In this document: in pieces, positions 13,201-23,819 of the stretch | Numbering within the stretch: the first letter of the stretch is position 1 | How the letters are laid out: each line of letters starts with the position of its first letter | NCBI GenBank assembly: GCA_039619475.1 | Contig: CM077115.1 | Location: 26,549,083 to 26,613,082 of the forward strand | DNA: 64,000 bases | Direction of reading: 5' to 3' | DNA from: Icerya purchasi | Lineage: Eukaryota > Arthropoda > Insecta > Hemiptera > Monophlebidae | Translations under genes and position numbers: made by a program | Notes under the pieces: generated by a model | What the model was told of the DNA's origin: nothing | The model's input: only the letters and a program-made list of their open reading frames with translations | The model's database searches: none

Positions 13201-14978
13201 CATACTCTTGTCCAGTACCACAAATCAGAGATTATGTTTTAAATGTAAGTTCTGTGATAAATGTCTAGGGCACGAGAATGTACTTATCAGCTCTATTGAT
13301 GATTCCAGGCAACTACGCACTATGTATACTAAGTACAAACATCGTAAACTTGAGCGTAATGTATTATTCTGAATTGTACGACGTTAGTTCTAGTTATTTA
13401 GTTTTAGTTTTAGTTTTATTTTTAAATTATTTTATTTGATAATCACTGTACTAATATCTACGTAATGTGGCACTAACCGCTAAGTCCTCCCCTCCTGCAG
13501 TAGGTTTTTGTTTCGTTTGCTACTAAGTTAAACGTCGCATATCAGGCCGTATTTATATTCAATTAATTTAGTTATGTGATAAGACTCGTGTCGGCAACCA
13601 TATTAATAATTATTTTATGAGTGTAATGTTATTGTTCATGCAAATAAATCTTTCTTTCTTTCTTTCTTTCTTCCACATTTAAGAACATTATCAGCATTCC
13701 TGTGTAAATTATAATCAAAAGATCAAGCCTAGGCACATATTGCGACCGGTCTTTATTAATATTTATATACTTCACTTCTTACTGGTAAAAAGAAGGTTCT
13801 TTTCTGAAGACTTTACTAAGACATCACTGGAGGACAGTGCTGAAAGTGACTCTTTAATTTTTGTTGTTCAGTTTTGTTCAAGGTTTTACAGATTTTTACA
13901 CGGCCTATAATGAAGCATGGGGTTAATTAAATTATCTATTTTATTTGGGCCCGTCAAATACGCAGATATTAATCTAGGCGCAATGATAATTTTTCAATTT
14001 TTCAATGTACGGTAGCAGGATTCGAGTCAAGTTTTACATCATCAGCTAATTATTTACGTTACAGCAGTTAGTCGATATTAAAGAATAATGAAAAACAATA
14101 AAAACAGAAGTGGTAACAAAAGTTGGTGTAGCTGGTGAATCATCGAACGGTGCCACGTTTAGTGCGGGTAACAATAATGTCCTATGTACATGTTAATGTT
14201 TAGAAGTTACGTTTAATATTTCGTTTTCAGAAAAAACGTAGAACTGAAGAAGGTGACTGGAAAGTACGTTCTAAGAGCTACGTTAACACCGCAGTTAAAT
14301 CGAAGGACTCTGTCAGAATTGTCATCAGAATCGCTACCATCTCTTAGACGAATACACGCCAACAGGATGAGATTTGTAATTGTTTTATGTCTACTAATAG
14401 TTATTAATTTTAATTATTTTTTCTAAACATTTTCATCGCTTTTTTAATAGTAGTACGTATTTTTTTCCGCCGACATTCAAAGTAACAAATATAAAAATAA
14501 TACTTTTTTTAAAAAATATACGAAAAAAATTGAACATATATATTACGATTTAAACGATTTATAATATTCATTTTCTACGAAATTATTTTAAAGTTATTTG
14601 TAGTTTTATCAGTTTTTTTCCCAAAAGGAATTAACAAAAAGTAAAATAACAAAGCAATAAACAATAAATCTTTCATCTAGACAATCTTTATTAAAAACTA
14701 TCTGTTAAAGTGCCAAAAAGTTCTCGGGACTCAACGATGAATTACAGAAAATTACTCTATTTTTTCAGCCTTATTTCTTTTGATAGTAACGCATTTATTT
14801 TTGCGATGTGGAAACACTGCAAAGCGTCACCTTTTGTAAGATTTGCAACGGCTAAAAAAAGTTTTAATAATTTTTGGCCCAGATTCGAAGAAATTAATAT
14901 AGGTTAAACAAAATACACTGAATTATTACTTGTAAGTGAGAAATATTTAAAAATTGGTGGTATTCTTTTTTTTCTTTT

Positions 14979-15034
<56 letters not shown>

Positions 15035-17919
15035 GGTAGCGCGGTAGCCTAGTGGTTAAGGCGCTTGGCTACCAAACTAGAGGTCACGAATTCGAGACTT
15101 GTCACGTTCCAGATCGAAGTCGCTCCCAGGTTTACCCAGCCTGAAATAATTGGGTACCAGAGAAATCTGGGAAGGTAAAGACGGTCGAGAGAAAGGAACT
15201 GGGTTCCCCTACTCTCATTAATGCCGTTGGGCTTTGTACATTGTGAACCTTAACTTCATAATCTCCGACGCACTGTCAAGGGTATGTGATTTACTTTACT
15301 TTTAATTACAACGTAATTCTTAGGCTACCCCCCACTCGAAAAAATGTCCCAATTTTATGTAACGCTAAATATCCCAAAAAAATGTCCCAGAAAAATGTCC
15401 CAATTTTATGTAACGTTTGTTATATTTTGTAGGATTTTTGTTATTGTTATTTAAAAAATGTCACAATTTTATGTAACGAAATATGTAACGATAAATGTAA
15501 CGAAAAAATGTCTTAATTTTATATAACGGAAGTTAAATGTTAGAATAGGATTTTTGTGTGTGTTGAAGCCAGTAAGAATTACGTTGTAAATTTTGATAAT
15601 TTTATACAAAGTATAGAAGAGAAAAAGACAGAAATGAAATCAAGAGGGGTCAAGGGGCATAGCCCCTTGCGAGGCCAAAATGGCCGAGTTTATATATATA
15701 TATATGTATGTAGAAGAGAATTATAATTATCCACTTAGTTAGTAAATTGCGACGAAATAATTTTTTGACCCTTTCCAATTTGATCTTACAGCTCAATATT
15801 ACCGTTCATTTTTATGAATTGGTTGAAAGCTAAACAGTTTAGAAATGTAACGAATAGAAAACTATAAATAAATTTGTTATATACGTTTTAAAAAGCCAAT
15901 AGTAAACTATTTTGAATAAGTGGTAAATAAAATATCCTTTAAATAAATCGTACACAGCGGAACTAATGATTACCACATTCATTTTCAAGACGGTTCGATT
16001 TTATCTTACTGCTTATAAAAAACGTCCTTAAATCATGGTTTAAGTGTTCTCGGACAGTCGATTTTTTTAACTATTAGAAATAAAGAAGAAAATTATCTGT
16101 ACATTGTAATATGATTGAAGGTCAGCGTTAAAAGGCTCTTTCGTTAATCATTCAAATTTTCTCATTTCGAAAGGTAAAAGAGCCGTATAAAATAAATTGA
16201 TAAAATGGTCAGAGTTTTCAAACGGCTACTACTGAGTAGTATAAAGTACCATCTAAAAAAAAAAAAATAAATAAATAAAAAAACATAATGAATGGCAAAA
16301 ATCGAGAAGTTTTCACATCACCCTTGAAAAAAATTAACTAGCAGTCGTGTATTAACTTATTTATGGTGTGTTGGTAAAAATTTATGTCATTAATAAATAA
16401 AAAATATTGAAATTTGATTGAAATTTGAATTATATTTTTGGTACATAAAAATTGTAATATTCATGCATTTATATGATTGTGTTTGTGTGTGTATGTATGT
16501 GTATATTCAGCAGTATAGGATATAAAATAAACGTTCTGTTTAATTATGTTTTATACGTCGCGTGTTATGGTAATATTTGAAATTAAATGGAAATTTTATT
16601 TGTTGTTTTGAATTTACATTGTTCCGGTGGTTAATTATTTATTTTCATTTTACGATTTTATCTTTAAAGCTTATTATAAGTTAACTGTTTGTTCTTTCCT
16701 TTTTTTTTAAGAAATAGATATCTGTTAGTGATTAAAAAAATGGAAACTACATAATATTTTTTTTTATTTACCTTTCACTATGTCAGCTAACAATATTTAA
16801 AATTGGATGTTATGGCCAAAAATAAAAAAAAAAGGTCAAAATATTCTGATATTTGAAATTTTTGAATTACATATTTACAAGTACTTTTTTTTTTTTAATA
16901 TATTTTTATTATTATATTTATTTATTGGAAGCCTACACAATCCTATATTAAATTTCATTTGTAAAATATTGGCTGTGGAAGTGCTATGTAAGTTTGTTTG
17001 CATTATTATATATGATTAGTATACAGAGTGTGTTTTAAGTTTCTATTAAGTTAGTTTTAGCTGGTGATGGGTTATGCCCGGAAAACGTTTCTAAATAAGG
17101 TATTTATCTAATTTATTGTATAAATTATTTTGCCCTTATATTGTTTGTTATTAAAGTTTGTTTTTATTATATACTTATTCCTGGTAGAATCTAAATACAC
17201 ATGATTATTAAGTAGTGGTAAGGCGATATATATTGATGTGGATTCGTTTTACCTTTCAAGATTTTATCAGAGGCAAGCTTTACTCTTGACACTTTTTTAT
17301 GATCTGTTCTTCCTCTTTTTTGGGCTTTATAATAAAACGATTTAATCTCAGCAGATTTTAAAGTTTTTTACAGAAATTATCCATCTTAGTTTTTTTTTTT
17401 TTTTTTTTTTTTCCTGTGAAATCTGAATTCGGTTTATCTGTTCTAGAAACTTTCTGACAGCTCGATTATTTTTATTAACGATGTATTAATATATATTACG
17501 AGATATTCCTTTCTGATTTGCCCATAGCATAATGCAGATAGTTGCGCGTTGCTTTGATCGAGTGGTGAAATAACTTTGAAGTATAATTTTTTGCATTTTA
17601 AAGTTGGAAAAATTTCGCCATAATTAATTAAATGTTTCTTTCTTTTTGCTTTTTTTTTTCATTTGTTTTATAGCAACAGTCTAACGCTGCGTTTTCTCTC
17701 GGTTCAAGTGATACTATATGCATTGACCCGAGGGCAAGTGAGGAGGTGCCATCGCACAAATTCCAAGAAAATGCTGATGACAAGAATGATGAACCGCAAA
17801 GTTTCTTTACGATGACGCCGCAACAAATCGCGCAATGGATTGATCGCAGAAGTAGAATAATATTTCCAGTGGCATTCTTTATTTTCAATTGCATTTATTG
17901 GATTTTTGTCTACATATAG
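3261..17919 (+). CDS. pHCl: Cys-loop ligand-gated chloride channel subunit, pHCl-like (3' six exons; 5' end outside window)
   Basis: Membrane pentameric ligand-gated anion channel subunit. Exons are 3261-3343, 5509-5694, 5955-6110, 8831-8996, 14231-14375 and 17674-17919; all five introns are GT-AG and every phase matches (1+2, 1+2, 1+2, 2+1, 0). The joined frame gives, in order, a Cys-loop with 13 residues between cysteines, the distal ligand-binding domain (YNTTDLILDW), TM1 (YYVPSILLVMVSWVSFW), the pore-lining TM2 (GTSTMLTFITL), TM3 (EIWFIVCTGFIFGSLVEF), a basic intracellular loop beginning WRRRKNVELKKV, and TM4 (FPVAFFIFNCIYWIF) followed by a stop. The TM2 sequence and the WRR-K-NVELKKV run fit insect pHCl-type channels better than GluCl, HisCl or Rdl, from memory of the families. 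Signal peptide and N-terminal binding loops are missing because they lie left of position 1. Assignment to the Cys-loop anion channels is near certain; the pHCl subgroup is likely but not proven. Confidence 0.88.
3783..4155 (+). mobile_element. second tRNA-headed SINE family
   Basis: It starts with a tRNA-like head (CGATAGCCTAGTTGCTAGAG with a B-box-like region GGCTCGATCCCGAG) but has a different body from the SINE at 401. The body includes GGAAGGCAATGGCAAACCACC, a motif I recall from arthropod SINEs. The head plus GCGACGAC ending looks like a folded tRNA acceptor (GTCGTCGC at the start, GCGACGAC after the T arm). The 3' end is approximate and is followed by a TA-rich tract. Confidence 0.7.
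4195..4510. repeat. dispersed AT-rich repeat, copy 2
   Basis: Partner of 690-955. It keeps CATATTACAGTATGAGG, AGAATGCTGGATGAAAA, CGATATTACATATT and TTTTGAATTTAGTACC in the same order, with a roughly 40-bp insertion in the middle. No protein signal. Confidence 0.6.
4686..5110. mobile_element. possible MITE with 15-16 bp terminal inverted repeats
   Basis: The left end is CTAACCCCCGTGTAC (4686-4700) and the right end GTACACGGGGGGCTAG (5095-5110), a near-perfect inverted pair 425 bp apart. A TA dinucleotide sits near each end, so a TA target duplication is possible. There is no transposase. A segment inside it (4807-4880) also occurs at 36581-36650. Confidence 0.45.
5509..5694 (+). CDS. channel exon B: distal ligand-binding domain
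   Basis: Acceptor TTTTTCAG ends at 5508; the preferred donor GTAAGT is 5695-5700. It encodes TYNTTDLILDWEEHSPV and continues to a region corresponding to loop C, where one cysteine (DSTC) is visible. A second in-frame donor, GTAAAT at 5686, would remove the last three codons (Gly-Lys-Phe) without changing phase. It joins the next exon as A-GNYSTLTVYF, the beta-strand that leads into TM1. Confidence 0.87.
5955..6110 (+). CDS. channel exon C: pre-TM1, TM1 and start of TM2
   Basis: Acceptor CTTTTAG ends at 5954; donor GTAACA starts at 6111. It reads GNYSTLTVYFYLEREVGHY, then TM1 with the conserved YYVPSILLVMVSWVSFWL, then the TM1-TM2 linker DPNAVPGRTTLG. The linker carries the charged Arg at the cytoplasmic mouth of the pore that marks anion-selective members, in a P-G-R rather than P-A-R context. 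The preceding intron is only 260 bp, the shortest in the gene. Confidence 0.9.
6971..7222. repeat. hairpin-bearing dispersed repeat, copy 1
   Basis: It begins TTAATTACAACGTAATTATTA and includes ATGTCCCAGTTTTATGTAACG and TTATACAAAGTATAG. It ends in a GC-rich hairpin (AAGGGGCACCGCCCCTT) followed by GCGAGGCCAAAATAGTCGAG and a TA microsatellite. The same order is found at 15303-15712. An imperfect inverted pair (6975-6991 and 7089-7104) lies inside. Function unknown; probably a non-autonomous transposon. Confidence 0.6.
7203..7258. repeat. TA/TG microsatellite
   Basis: About nine TA units pass into about fifteen TG units and then TACACACA. It directly abuts the hairpin repeat on its left. Short open frames here (Thr-His and Val-Cys runs) are artefacts of the repeat. 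Confidence 0.9.
7262..8095 (+). pseudogene. decayed mariner transposase
   Basis: The 5' end reads TGTTCAATAAGTAACG, like a mariner terminal repeat. Translation from 7327 gives the N-terminal helix-turn-helix region (VSKLVSYEARAVTKFLTAEE, then RRLC and MTRKCVSE). After a large internal loss the catalytic part resumes in another frame with LLHDNAQPHTS near 7712, then FSHPPYS, and ends with EVMEAVTKFF and RYDKCLNVLE. The HDN-PHTS block holds the second catalytic Asp of the mariner DD34D triad. Stops and frameshifts are numerous, so it is dead. It lies inside a channel-gene intron. Confidence 0.85.
8831..8996 (+). CDS. channel exon D: TM2 and TM3
   Basis: Acceptor TTCATTTTAG ends at 8830; donor GTATGC starts at 8997. 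It encodes the pore-lining helix (GTSTMLTFITLSRN), the TM2-TM3 loop (SSLPKVSYIKATEIWF, where agonist gating is coupled) and TM3 (IVCTGFIFGSLVEFAFVN), ending TIWRR. The open frame continues past the donor to a stop after position 9078, but that extension is low-complexity and not channel-like. Confidence 0.9.
11454..11849. mobile_element. MITE with 25-bp perfect terminal inverted repeats and TA target duplication
   Basis: The left terminus CCGTATTTACTCGCGTAATT (11454 on, 25 bp in all) is exactly the reverse complement of 11825-11849. TA occurs at 11452-11453 and 11850-11851. A second motif, close to CGTAATTTACGCACC, is repeated just inside both ends (about 11482 and 11775). The 396-bp element has no transposase. 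TA duplication fits the Tc1/mariner/pogo superfamily. Confidence 0.85.
11960..13672 (+). pseudogene. 5'-truncated Jockey-type LINE (reverse transcriptase)
   Basis: Reverse-transcriptase motifs appear in order in broken frames: KIAKVFPIPKPGKD near 12320, the palm motif LFDVAKAFDTRRH near 12570, the motif-B block VPQGSVLGPFLF near 12748, the catalytic LYADDVALYC with YADD at 12833-12844, and YLGLILDNKLTFSKH near 13020. The element ends in a (TTTC)n tail at about 13650-13672. The endonuclease part is missing and there are several stops and frameshifts. The motif set fits the Jockey clade best. It lies inside a channel-gene intron, same strand. Confidence 0.85.
14231..14375 (+). CDS. channel exon E: intracellular loop
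   Basis: Acceptor TCGTTTTCAG ends at 14230; the first base completes an Arg codon begun in exon D. The frame reads KNVELKKVTGKYVLRATL and continues through a Ser/Leu/Arg-rich stretch (TLSELSSESLPSLRR). The donor GTAATT at 14376 leaves phase 0, matching the next exon. Multiple Ser/Thr and basic residues are typical of the TM3-TM4 loop, which is the usual site of regulation. The donor is a weak match to consensus, so the exact end could differ. Confidence 0.8.
14983..15034. repeat. TA microsatellite
   Basis: A run of about 23 TA units, directly followed by the SINE at 15038. Confidence 0.95.
15038..15302 (+). mobile_element. tRNA-derived SINE, copy 2
   Basis: It has the same head (GCGGTAGCCTAGTGGTTAAG), body (GCTCCCAGGTTTACCCAGCC) and TTAC-type tail as 401-664, with scattered differences. 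It sits between a TA microsatellite and another repeat, in the last channel-gene intron. Confidence 0.85.
15303..15712. repeat. hairpin-bearing dispersed repeat, copy 2
   Basis: Longer relative of 6971-7222. It starts TTACAACGTAATTCTTA (15306-15322), whose perfect 17-bp inverse lies at 15573-15589. Between them ATGTCCCAATTTTATGTAACG-like units are repeated. The right end keeps the hairpin CAAGGGGCATAGCCCCTTG, then GCGAGGCCAAAATGGCCGAG and a TA microsatellite, exactly as in copy 1. Confidence 0.65.
17674..17919 (+). CDS. channel exon F: end of loop, TM4 and stop
   Basis: Acceptor TTTTATAG ends at 17673, phase 0. The exon has 81 codons plus TAG at 17917-17919. It starts QQSNAAFSLGSSD, is acidic in its middle (ENADDKNDEPQ), then has TPQQIAQWIDRRSR and the TM4 helix IIFPVAFFIFNCIYWIFVYI. 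The short tail directly after TM4 is normal for this family. Confidence 0.9.
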   Translation, partial: QQSNAAFSLGSSDTICIDPRASEEVPSHKFQENADDKNDEPQSFFTMTPQQIAQWIDRRSRIIFPVAFFIFNCIYWIFVYI

Positions 17920-18294
17920 GATGGATTTGTTAAAGGTTACCTTATCTCATTAAAATTTTCTAAAATTTCTATTGCTGCAGCTTCTTCGCGTAGATGAAAT
18001 CGATTTTGAATTAAACAGTTTTTAAGATAATGAACGGAAACAGTCTATTACTACTTGAACTTATGAACACATTCTCGACTTAACGCGATTCAACATGTAC
18101 GGTGGTATATTAAAATACCTGTCGATTAGATTAATAAGCATATCATACTTAATATGCGGGTACTTTTATTCCGGCACATGTGAAATTGAAATATTTAAAA
18201 AAAGTTTCGGTGAAATTAATTCACTTAGTTACTGCTGTTAAATTAAAAATCAGTATACAACTATTCAATGTTCTCTGTTGTTACGATAGTTTGA

Positions 18295-18300
18295 AATAAA
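18295..18300 (+). promoter_or_regulatory. candidate poly(A) signal AATAAA for the channel gene
   Basis: AATAAA lies 376 bases after the stop codon and is followed within about 25 bases by a T-rich tract. The region is so AT-rich that other hexamers could serve; position is inference only. Confidence 0.25.
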
Positions 18301-18353
18301 ACGAATGTATATTCTCCTGTATTTTTTTACTCTTGATGAAATAAGTATATATG

Positions 18354-18361
<8 letters not shown>

Positions 18362-18416
<55 letters not shown>
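18362..18416. repeat. TA microsatellite
   Basis: A run of about 27 TA units, 440 bp downstream of the channel stop codon. Confidence 0.95.
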
Positions 18417-18419
18417 TCA

Positions 18420-20560
18420 TTTTAATAATGTATTCAGATTACGGTAACAAATAATATTCTACAATTAATTATTCCAGGTTTAGAGTATTTTTAAAACGAT
18501 TTTACACAATTTTTGTTTTATATATGTAGATATCTATTTTTTTTCCTGTTACATTAATTAAATAATTAAGTTACCCGTTTAAAAAAAAAAAAAAAATCCT
18601 TTTTATTATAAAATTATATGATTTTCTTTTTAATAATCGTACTTTTTATTGGTTTGATTCTCATTTAATTTCTACATGTATTTGTTCTTTTTGGGTTTTC
18701 CTCAAAGAGAAAGAAAACTTGACTGATATAATTCGTCATATAGTTTTTGTGACGCTATCAGATTTTTAACAGCTAGAAAATAAAAAGAAATATTATAAAA
18801 CATTTCTTATCTGGAACAAATAGTGCTTCATTGGAGGCGAGTAAAATTATTTCAGATTTACTCGTTTTTCGAGGTGTTAAAATTAGACCCCTAAATTCGA
18901 CGAGTTACGTTAGTTTAAATAATCAAAAAACTGAATGGCTTTTTTTTTAGCGAATTGTATGCGCTAATTTATGCAGAAAATACACATGATGCGCTTAGGT
19001 TGTGATAAATGCAACTAGTGTAACTGATATTCTTTAAATTCTTCTGTGGATATTTTTTTTCAAATGAAATGACTGCCATGTGTTTTCCAGAGTGTCGAAG
19101 TTTTTTTTTTAAATTTATTTTGGCTTTTCAACTGTGGGCACATTATTCCGGAGCCCAAATTTCCCGTATTTTTCCATATGCAGAAGCGTCGGGATTTAAA
19201 CTAAGTTCCACACAAATCTCCGCTGCGGTGGTTGGCTGGACTGTGGAGATTGCCAAATTAATAGATAAATAAGGCTTGTTTGTTCCGCCTGTTTTTACTC
19301 TTTCGGATATGTTCGCTATAGAATTCGTTCTAGGACATGTAAACTTGTGCGATCCATTTGCCGATTTTTAATTAATTGCCAAGTAAGAAAGATTTGAAAA
19401 ATTTCCTTAAGTTTTTGTTCTTCTTTTTTTTTTTGTTTTGTTGCATTTATCTGTAGAAAATAGTTAACGTAATTTTTATTCTTCGGATCACGTCTGTAAA
19501 CTATTCTGTGAACGTAATAGAACAGTGCATAAACTGTAATCGGAATGAACGAAATTTTCGGTAGATTGATTGTTTTTAGCATTGTAACTGTTATACTTTG
19601 AAATCTAAGGGGCATTAAAAAAAAAAAAAAAAATAAGGTAAATAATGCGCCTCGGAATTATTGTTTTTAAATTACTTTATGACCGGTCTCAATTTAAAAT
19701 TTTCTTCGTTACGAAGAAATATCAGGAAATTTTATAATGATTTTCACTTTACCTTGGCAAACACTTTATTCAATTTGTGATCAAGAGTTTTTCATGTATT
19801 TACTAAAATGAAACGCAGGCGTATCACATTTTACGCAACATGCGAAAGGTAAATATATATCGCAATATCCTTTTGCACAAATAATGCCAAGGTACTGTTT
19901 AATTTTTTAGTTGTTCTTTTTGTTGTTTTTTTTTAAAATTCGTAATTAATATTACTTTTAAACTGGCTTACAAGAATTTTAATTAGCTAAAAGCAAATAT
20001 ATCATTCTTGATTAACAATAATATATTTCATGCACTCTTACGCACTTTAATACGAATTCCTATGCACTCTCCGATTTACTTTTTGGAAAATAATATACGG
20101 TAATTATTGGGCGTTACAATATTTGCAGGTGCATACAGACAGAGTTGGCTTTGCGTGCCGTGTTTATTTATTTATTGTGTGAAATAGGTGTTGGTGCAGT
20201 TGTGGAATGGCTCTGTGTATGCGCGTTTGCGATGCCTGTATTAGGGCTGGGTGTATGCTGTGTTTATGATTTATTTGCATAGCGTTTGTTTAATATCCTA
20301 TATCAGTGATTGTGTTTGGTGGACATGTTGTTTGTGTAAATTTTTTGTGTGTAATGTTATTGCGTGCTACATAGTTTACCAGTAATTGAGAAGTTACAAG
20401 GTTTATTTAAGTATATCAAAAATAGATAAGGAGCTAGGAGGTACCACGTTAAAGTACCCCGTAATTATTAATTGTATTTGAAACTCCAATTATTTTAGTC
20501 ATATACAGGTATGTTATTGAATCAGTCAAGTATAATAATACCTTTCAATCCACATGCGTG
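18420..20560. other. AT-rich intergenic sequence, nothing recognised
   Basis: Homopolymer tracts and one G/T-rich stretch (about 20130-20370) are present. The 67-codon frame at 19069-19272 has no recognisable motif. No exon or transposon could be supported. Confidence 0.5.
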
Positions 20561-20564
20561 CCCG

Positions 20565-20889
20565 TTTTTTACGTAGAACATTATGGTCGACCATGTTGAG
20601 CGCTTTACATAGGTCAAAGATACTCTGCTATAACTGATCTGTCTTGTTCGAATTTTTCTGTAATATACGGTATATGATAGAAAATGGCTTCATCTCTACC
20701 TTCCCTTTATGTAAAGTCATATTGATTTTTGCTAAAAATATGTGTATCTTTTTGTAAATAATTTAATATTATATTTTTAATCAATTTCTTAAAAATCTTG
20801 AATATGGTAGGAAGTATGCATGTAGGCTTATAGTTAGCGGGATCTTTATTTTTATAAATTGTTGCTGTAACTAATTCTGGTTTTAGCAC
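20565..20889 (-). pseudogene. LINE reverse-transcriptase fragment
   Basis: The - strand reads PANYKPTCILPTIFKIFKKL, NIILNYLQ and FSKNQYDF, the conserved start of the LINE reverse-transcriptase fingers (NYRPI-LP--SKIFEKL and QYGF). After a frameshift, a degraded palm region (FDLCKALN-like) follows to about 20565. No element ends are visible. Confidence 0.7.
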
Positions 20890-22945
20890 ATTCGCGAAGA
20901 CTTCGTATTTAATAAACCCATGATGGGAAGCAACACGAAGAAATCGGTATTATTAATTAATGCAAACCCCCAAGTGATGATTATTAGAGAAAGAGAGAGA
21001 GATAAGTTAGTGTTTCTGACGACAGTTTCAGTAAAGTCTATAGAAGTGAAAGAATTTATATTGTGGTACGTAGGAGTACAATATTAAGTTGAGCTCATAG
21101 AGGATTTTGGTGGTTTATTAAATTAATAACTTTCACCTTTAAAGGAACTGTTAAAATACTGTGCTACAAACTGTTCGTTTTCTTTTAATTTTACATTTAT
21201 TAATTACTATTTCTTTGATTGTTGTCTCATTATTTATTTCACAACCCTTTACTAATTTTTTTGATTATTGTTACATTTGTTTAAAAAGTTAGTGTAATAG
21301 TTTTTCCGCTTTTCATAATGTTATTTTTGGTCTGTTTTCTTTTTATACTGGTTTTTAAGAAGGTTGTCCGAGAGATGTAATTTAATTAGGTTGGTTAAAA
21401 TGTCTTTTTCACGTGTGCTTGCAATTATTTCAGATATTATTCATTTGGATTTTTTTTTTTTTTTTTCCGAATAATTTATGAATTTTCTTTGAGTTTTTGC
21501 ATTTGATTAATTAGATTTTTGTTATTAGCCATTCAAACTTCTTATTTATCGAAGCTGTACTTTTACGTAAATCGTTAATTTTGATAGTAGAAAGGAAAAA
21601 TTGGAATAGTTGGTCAAAGGAGTATTTCTGACCGCTGTAGGGCAGAGAAATAATGGAAACTGTAAAATTAATATTTGCAATTTCGTAATTTATATCAAAT
21701 TTTATGTAACGATAGTACACATATACATAACCTACTTTTCAGTGTGTAAGTACTTTCCATTACTGTACTTAAAATTATATTAGTATGTAAATTTAAATAA
21801 TTCAAGCTAATGTATTGAAGAGATTAATGTTGATATCTGTAGTGACTATAGTTTGCTTGTTTTGTTAATATGGATTTGTTTTCAAAAGTTGTCAATATAA
21901 AGGATTTATAAAACTGATGGATTTCCGTTATGAGCATGTGTGCTCATTATTCTGCAGATTTAACTGTAAATTTACTGAGTTATACGACGATAGACTTATT
22001 TCGTTGAATATGTGTGTTATATTGAATCGAATGTTTTACACCTCATGATCTAGAGCAGTGTGAAACCCATCGATGTTATATTGGGTGATTTCACACTGGT
22101 GCTCAGCTATGTTTCTGTCGGAATAATGATGTATTTAATTTCGATATTTTACAGATAAATGGCGAATTTGTCATAATGCCTAAGTAAATTTCTCTCATTT
22201 AAACATCTTTTTTTGGGGGGGGGGGTTTTTTGATTTGCCGCTCCAGCCGGGATGGAGTAATAATATCCAAATAAATATTAAAAATTATTTGTCTCGTACT
22301 GGATTAATCCCGGAACATAAGCAGTCAAACGCGCCTATAGTGTTCAGGCAAAAAACAAACCAACTTCGGTACAATACTGTGCGACGTAGCAATATATCGG
22401 CAGACAGATGGTAAAGTATTTTTACGGTAATGGTGAGACGAAAACAATTTACAGCACACATACGTACCTATATCTATAATGAAGTGAAGATAATAATAGC
22501 GATAAAGAGACGAATCGATTTAACGAGCTAACGTGTAGCTAGAATAAAACGAAAAAACAAAAAAAAACGTGAGAAAAGTTAAAAGAAGTGGCGGACCTGC
22601 TGGTCATTTAGCGAAATCGGGGACTTACTAGAACGAAGCTCATCTTTTCTAGCAAACGCTTCTCCATCTTGAAACGGAATAAATTTGAATTCCGAATCAC
22701 GCTACCATTCTGCCGTCGCTAATAATTTTACATTTTCCGGGGTCCATTGTGAGGTACCCATTTAATTCAGTCGCCGGGAGTCCGGTTATAAGGGATTCTA
22801 TGTTAGTTTTACTGTGAGGCTATTTTTGATTAAAGTGAACGTCACAGAACGTTTGTAAAATCGCACAACGATATTTGAATGATTTTGATTAATTTCGGCA
22901 GGCAATGACACAATCAATATCTTCGATGAATATTTTTGTGTCAGT

Positions 22946-22950
<5 letters not shown>

Positions 22951-22986
<36 letters not shown>

Positions 22987-23765
22987 GCCATAAGTATATT
23001 TCTATATAGTATAATAATACGTAACATCTTAATTTATAAGTAATACTATTAGCCCTTATATCGGGCAAAGGCCTCCCTCAAACGTGCTCATTCACGCCGG
23101 TCCCAGGCTACTCTTTGATAATGTTTATGTTCTAACATTTTAGAAATATTATCGTCCCACCTTAATTTTTGTCTTCCCCTTTTTCGTTTGTTATAAAGAC
23201 TCCGGTCCGTTACTATCTTTGTCCATTTATCGCTTCCAATCCTAGCTATATGTCCCGCCCAGTCTCATTTTTGTCTATTTATTACTCTATTAAAAATACT
23301 AGTATTCTTAAGTTTATTCCTGATATTTTTATGTTTAATTTTATCCTTTAGCTTAACGCCTAACATCGACCTCTCTACTGCCTTCTGCAGTCTTTCTATT
23401 TTATTTTCTAAATTTGTAGATAATGTCCAAGTCTAACAACCATAAGTAAGGGTGCGTATTACACAGCTGTTTAGTATTGCACATTTTAGACTATTACTAT
23501 ATGGGCCTTTAAAGATATGTTTTAAGGACCAATATTTCCGCCAGGTAAGTACAATTCTACGTTCCGCTTCCTTTATTGTTCTATTATCCGCCGAAATTAA
23601 TTGACCTAGATAAATAATATTGTCGAGTCTTTCAATGTTGTTATCCAATCTTATTTCTTTATTCAAACTCCCATTTGACACCCATTTTGTTTTTTGTCTA
23701 AATTTATACTTAAACCTTTTCCTTCTTCGTTGAGTTCGTTTAGCATAATCTGTAAATCATCTATT
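22951..23765 (-). pseudogene. 5'-truncated LINE 3' end with (AAT)n tail and 12-bp target-site duplication
   Basis: TGTCAGTAAGTG occurs at 22939-22950 and 23766-23777, exactly flanking the insertion. On the - strand it opens within the reverse transcriptase (NIERLDNIIYLGQLIS, WRKYWSLKHIFKG) and passes through the C-terminal region (WAGHIARIGSDKW, then KRKRGRQKLRWDD). It ends in a (TAA)n tail, seen as ATT repeats at 22951-22986. Several stops are present. The architecture is RTE/CR1-like; the clade is uncertain. Confidence 0.88.
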
Positions 23766-23819
23766 TGTCAGTAAGTGCATTCGTAACTTATTTGGTGTTA
23801 TACTGGTACCTTACTGATA

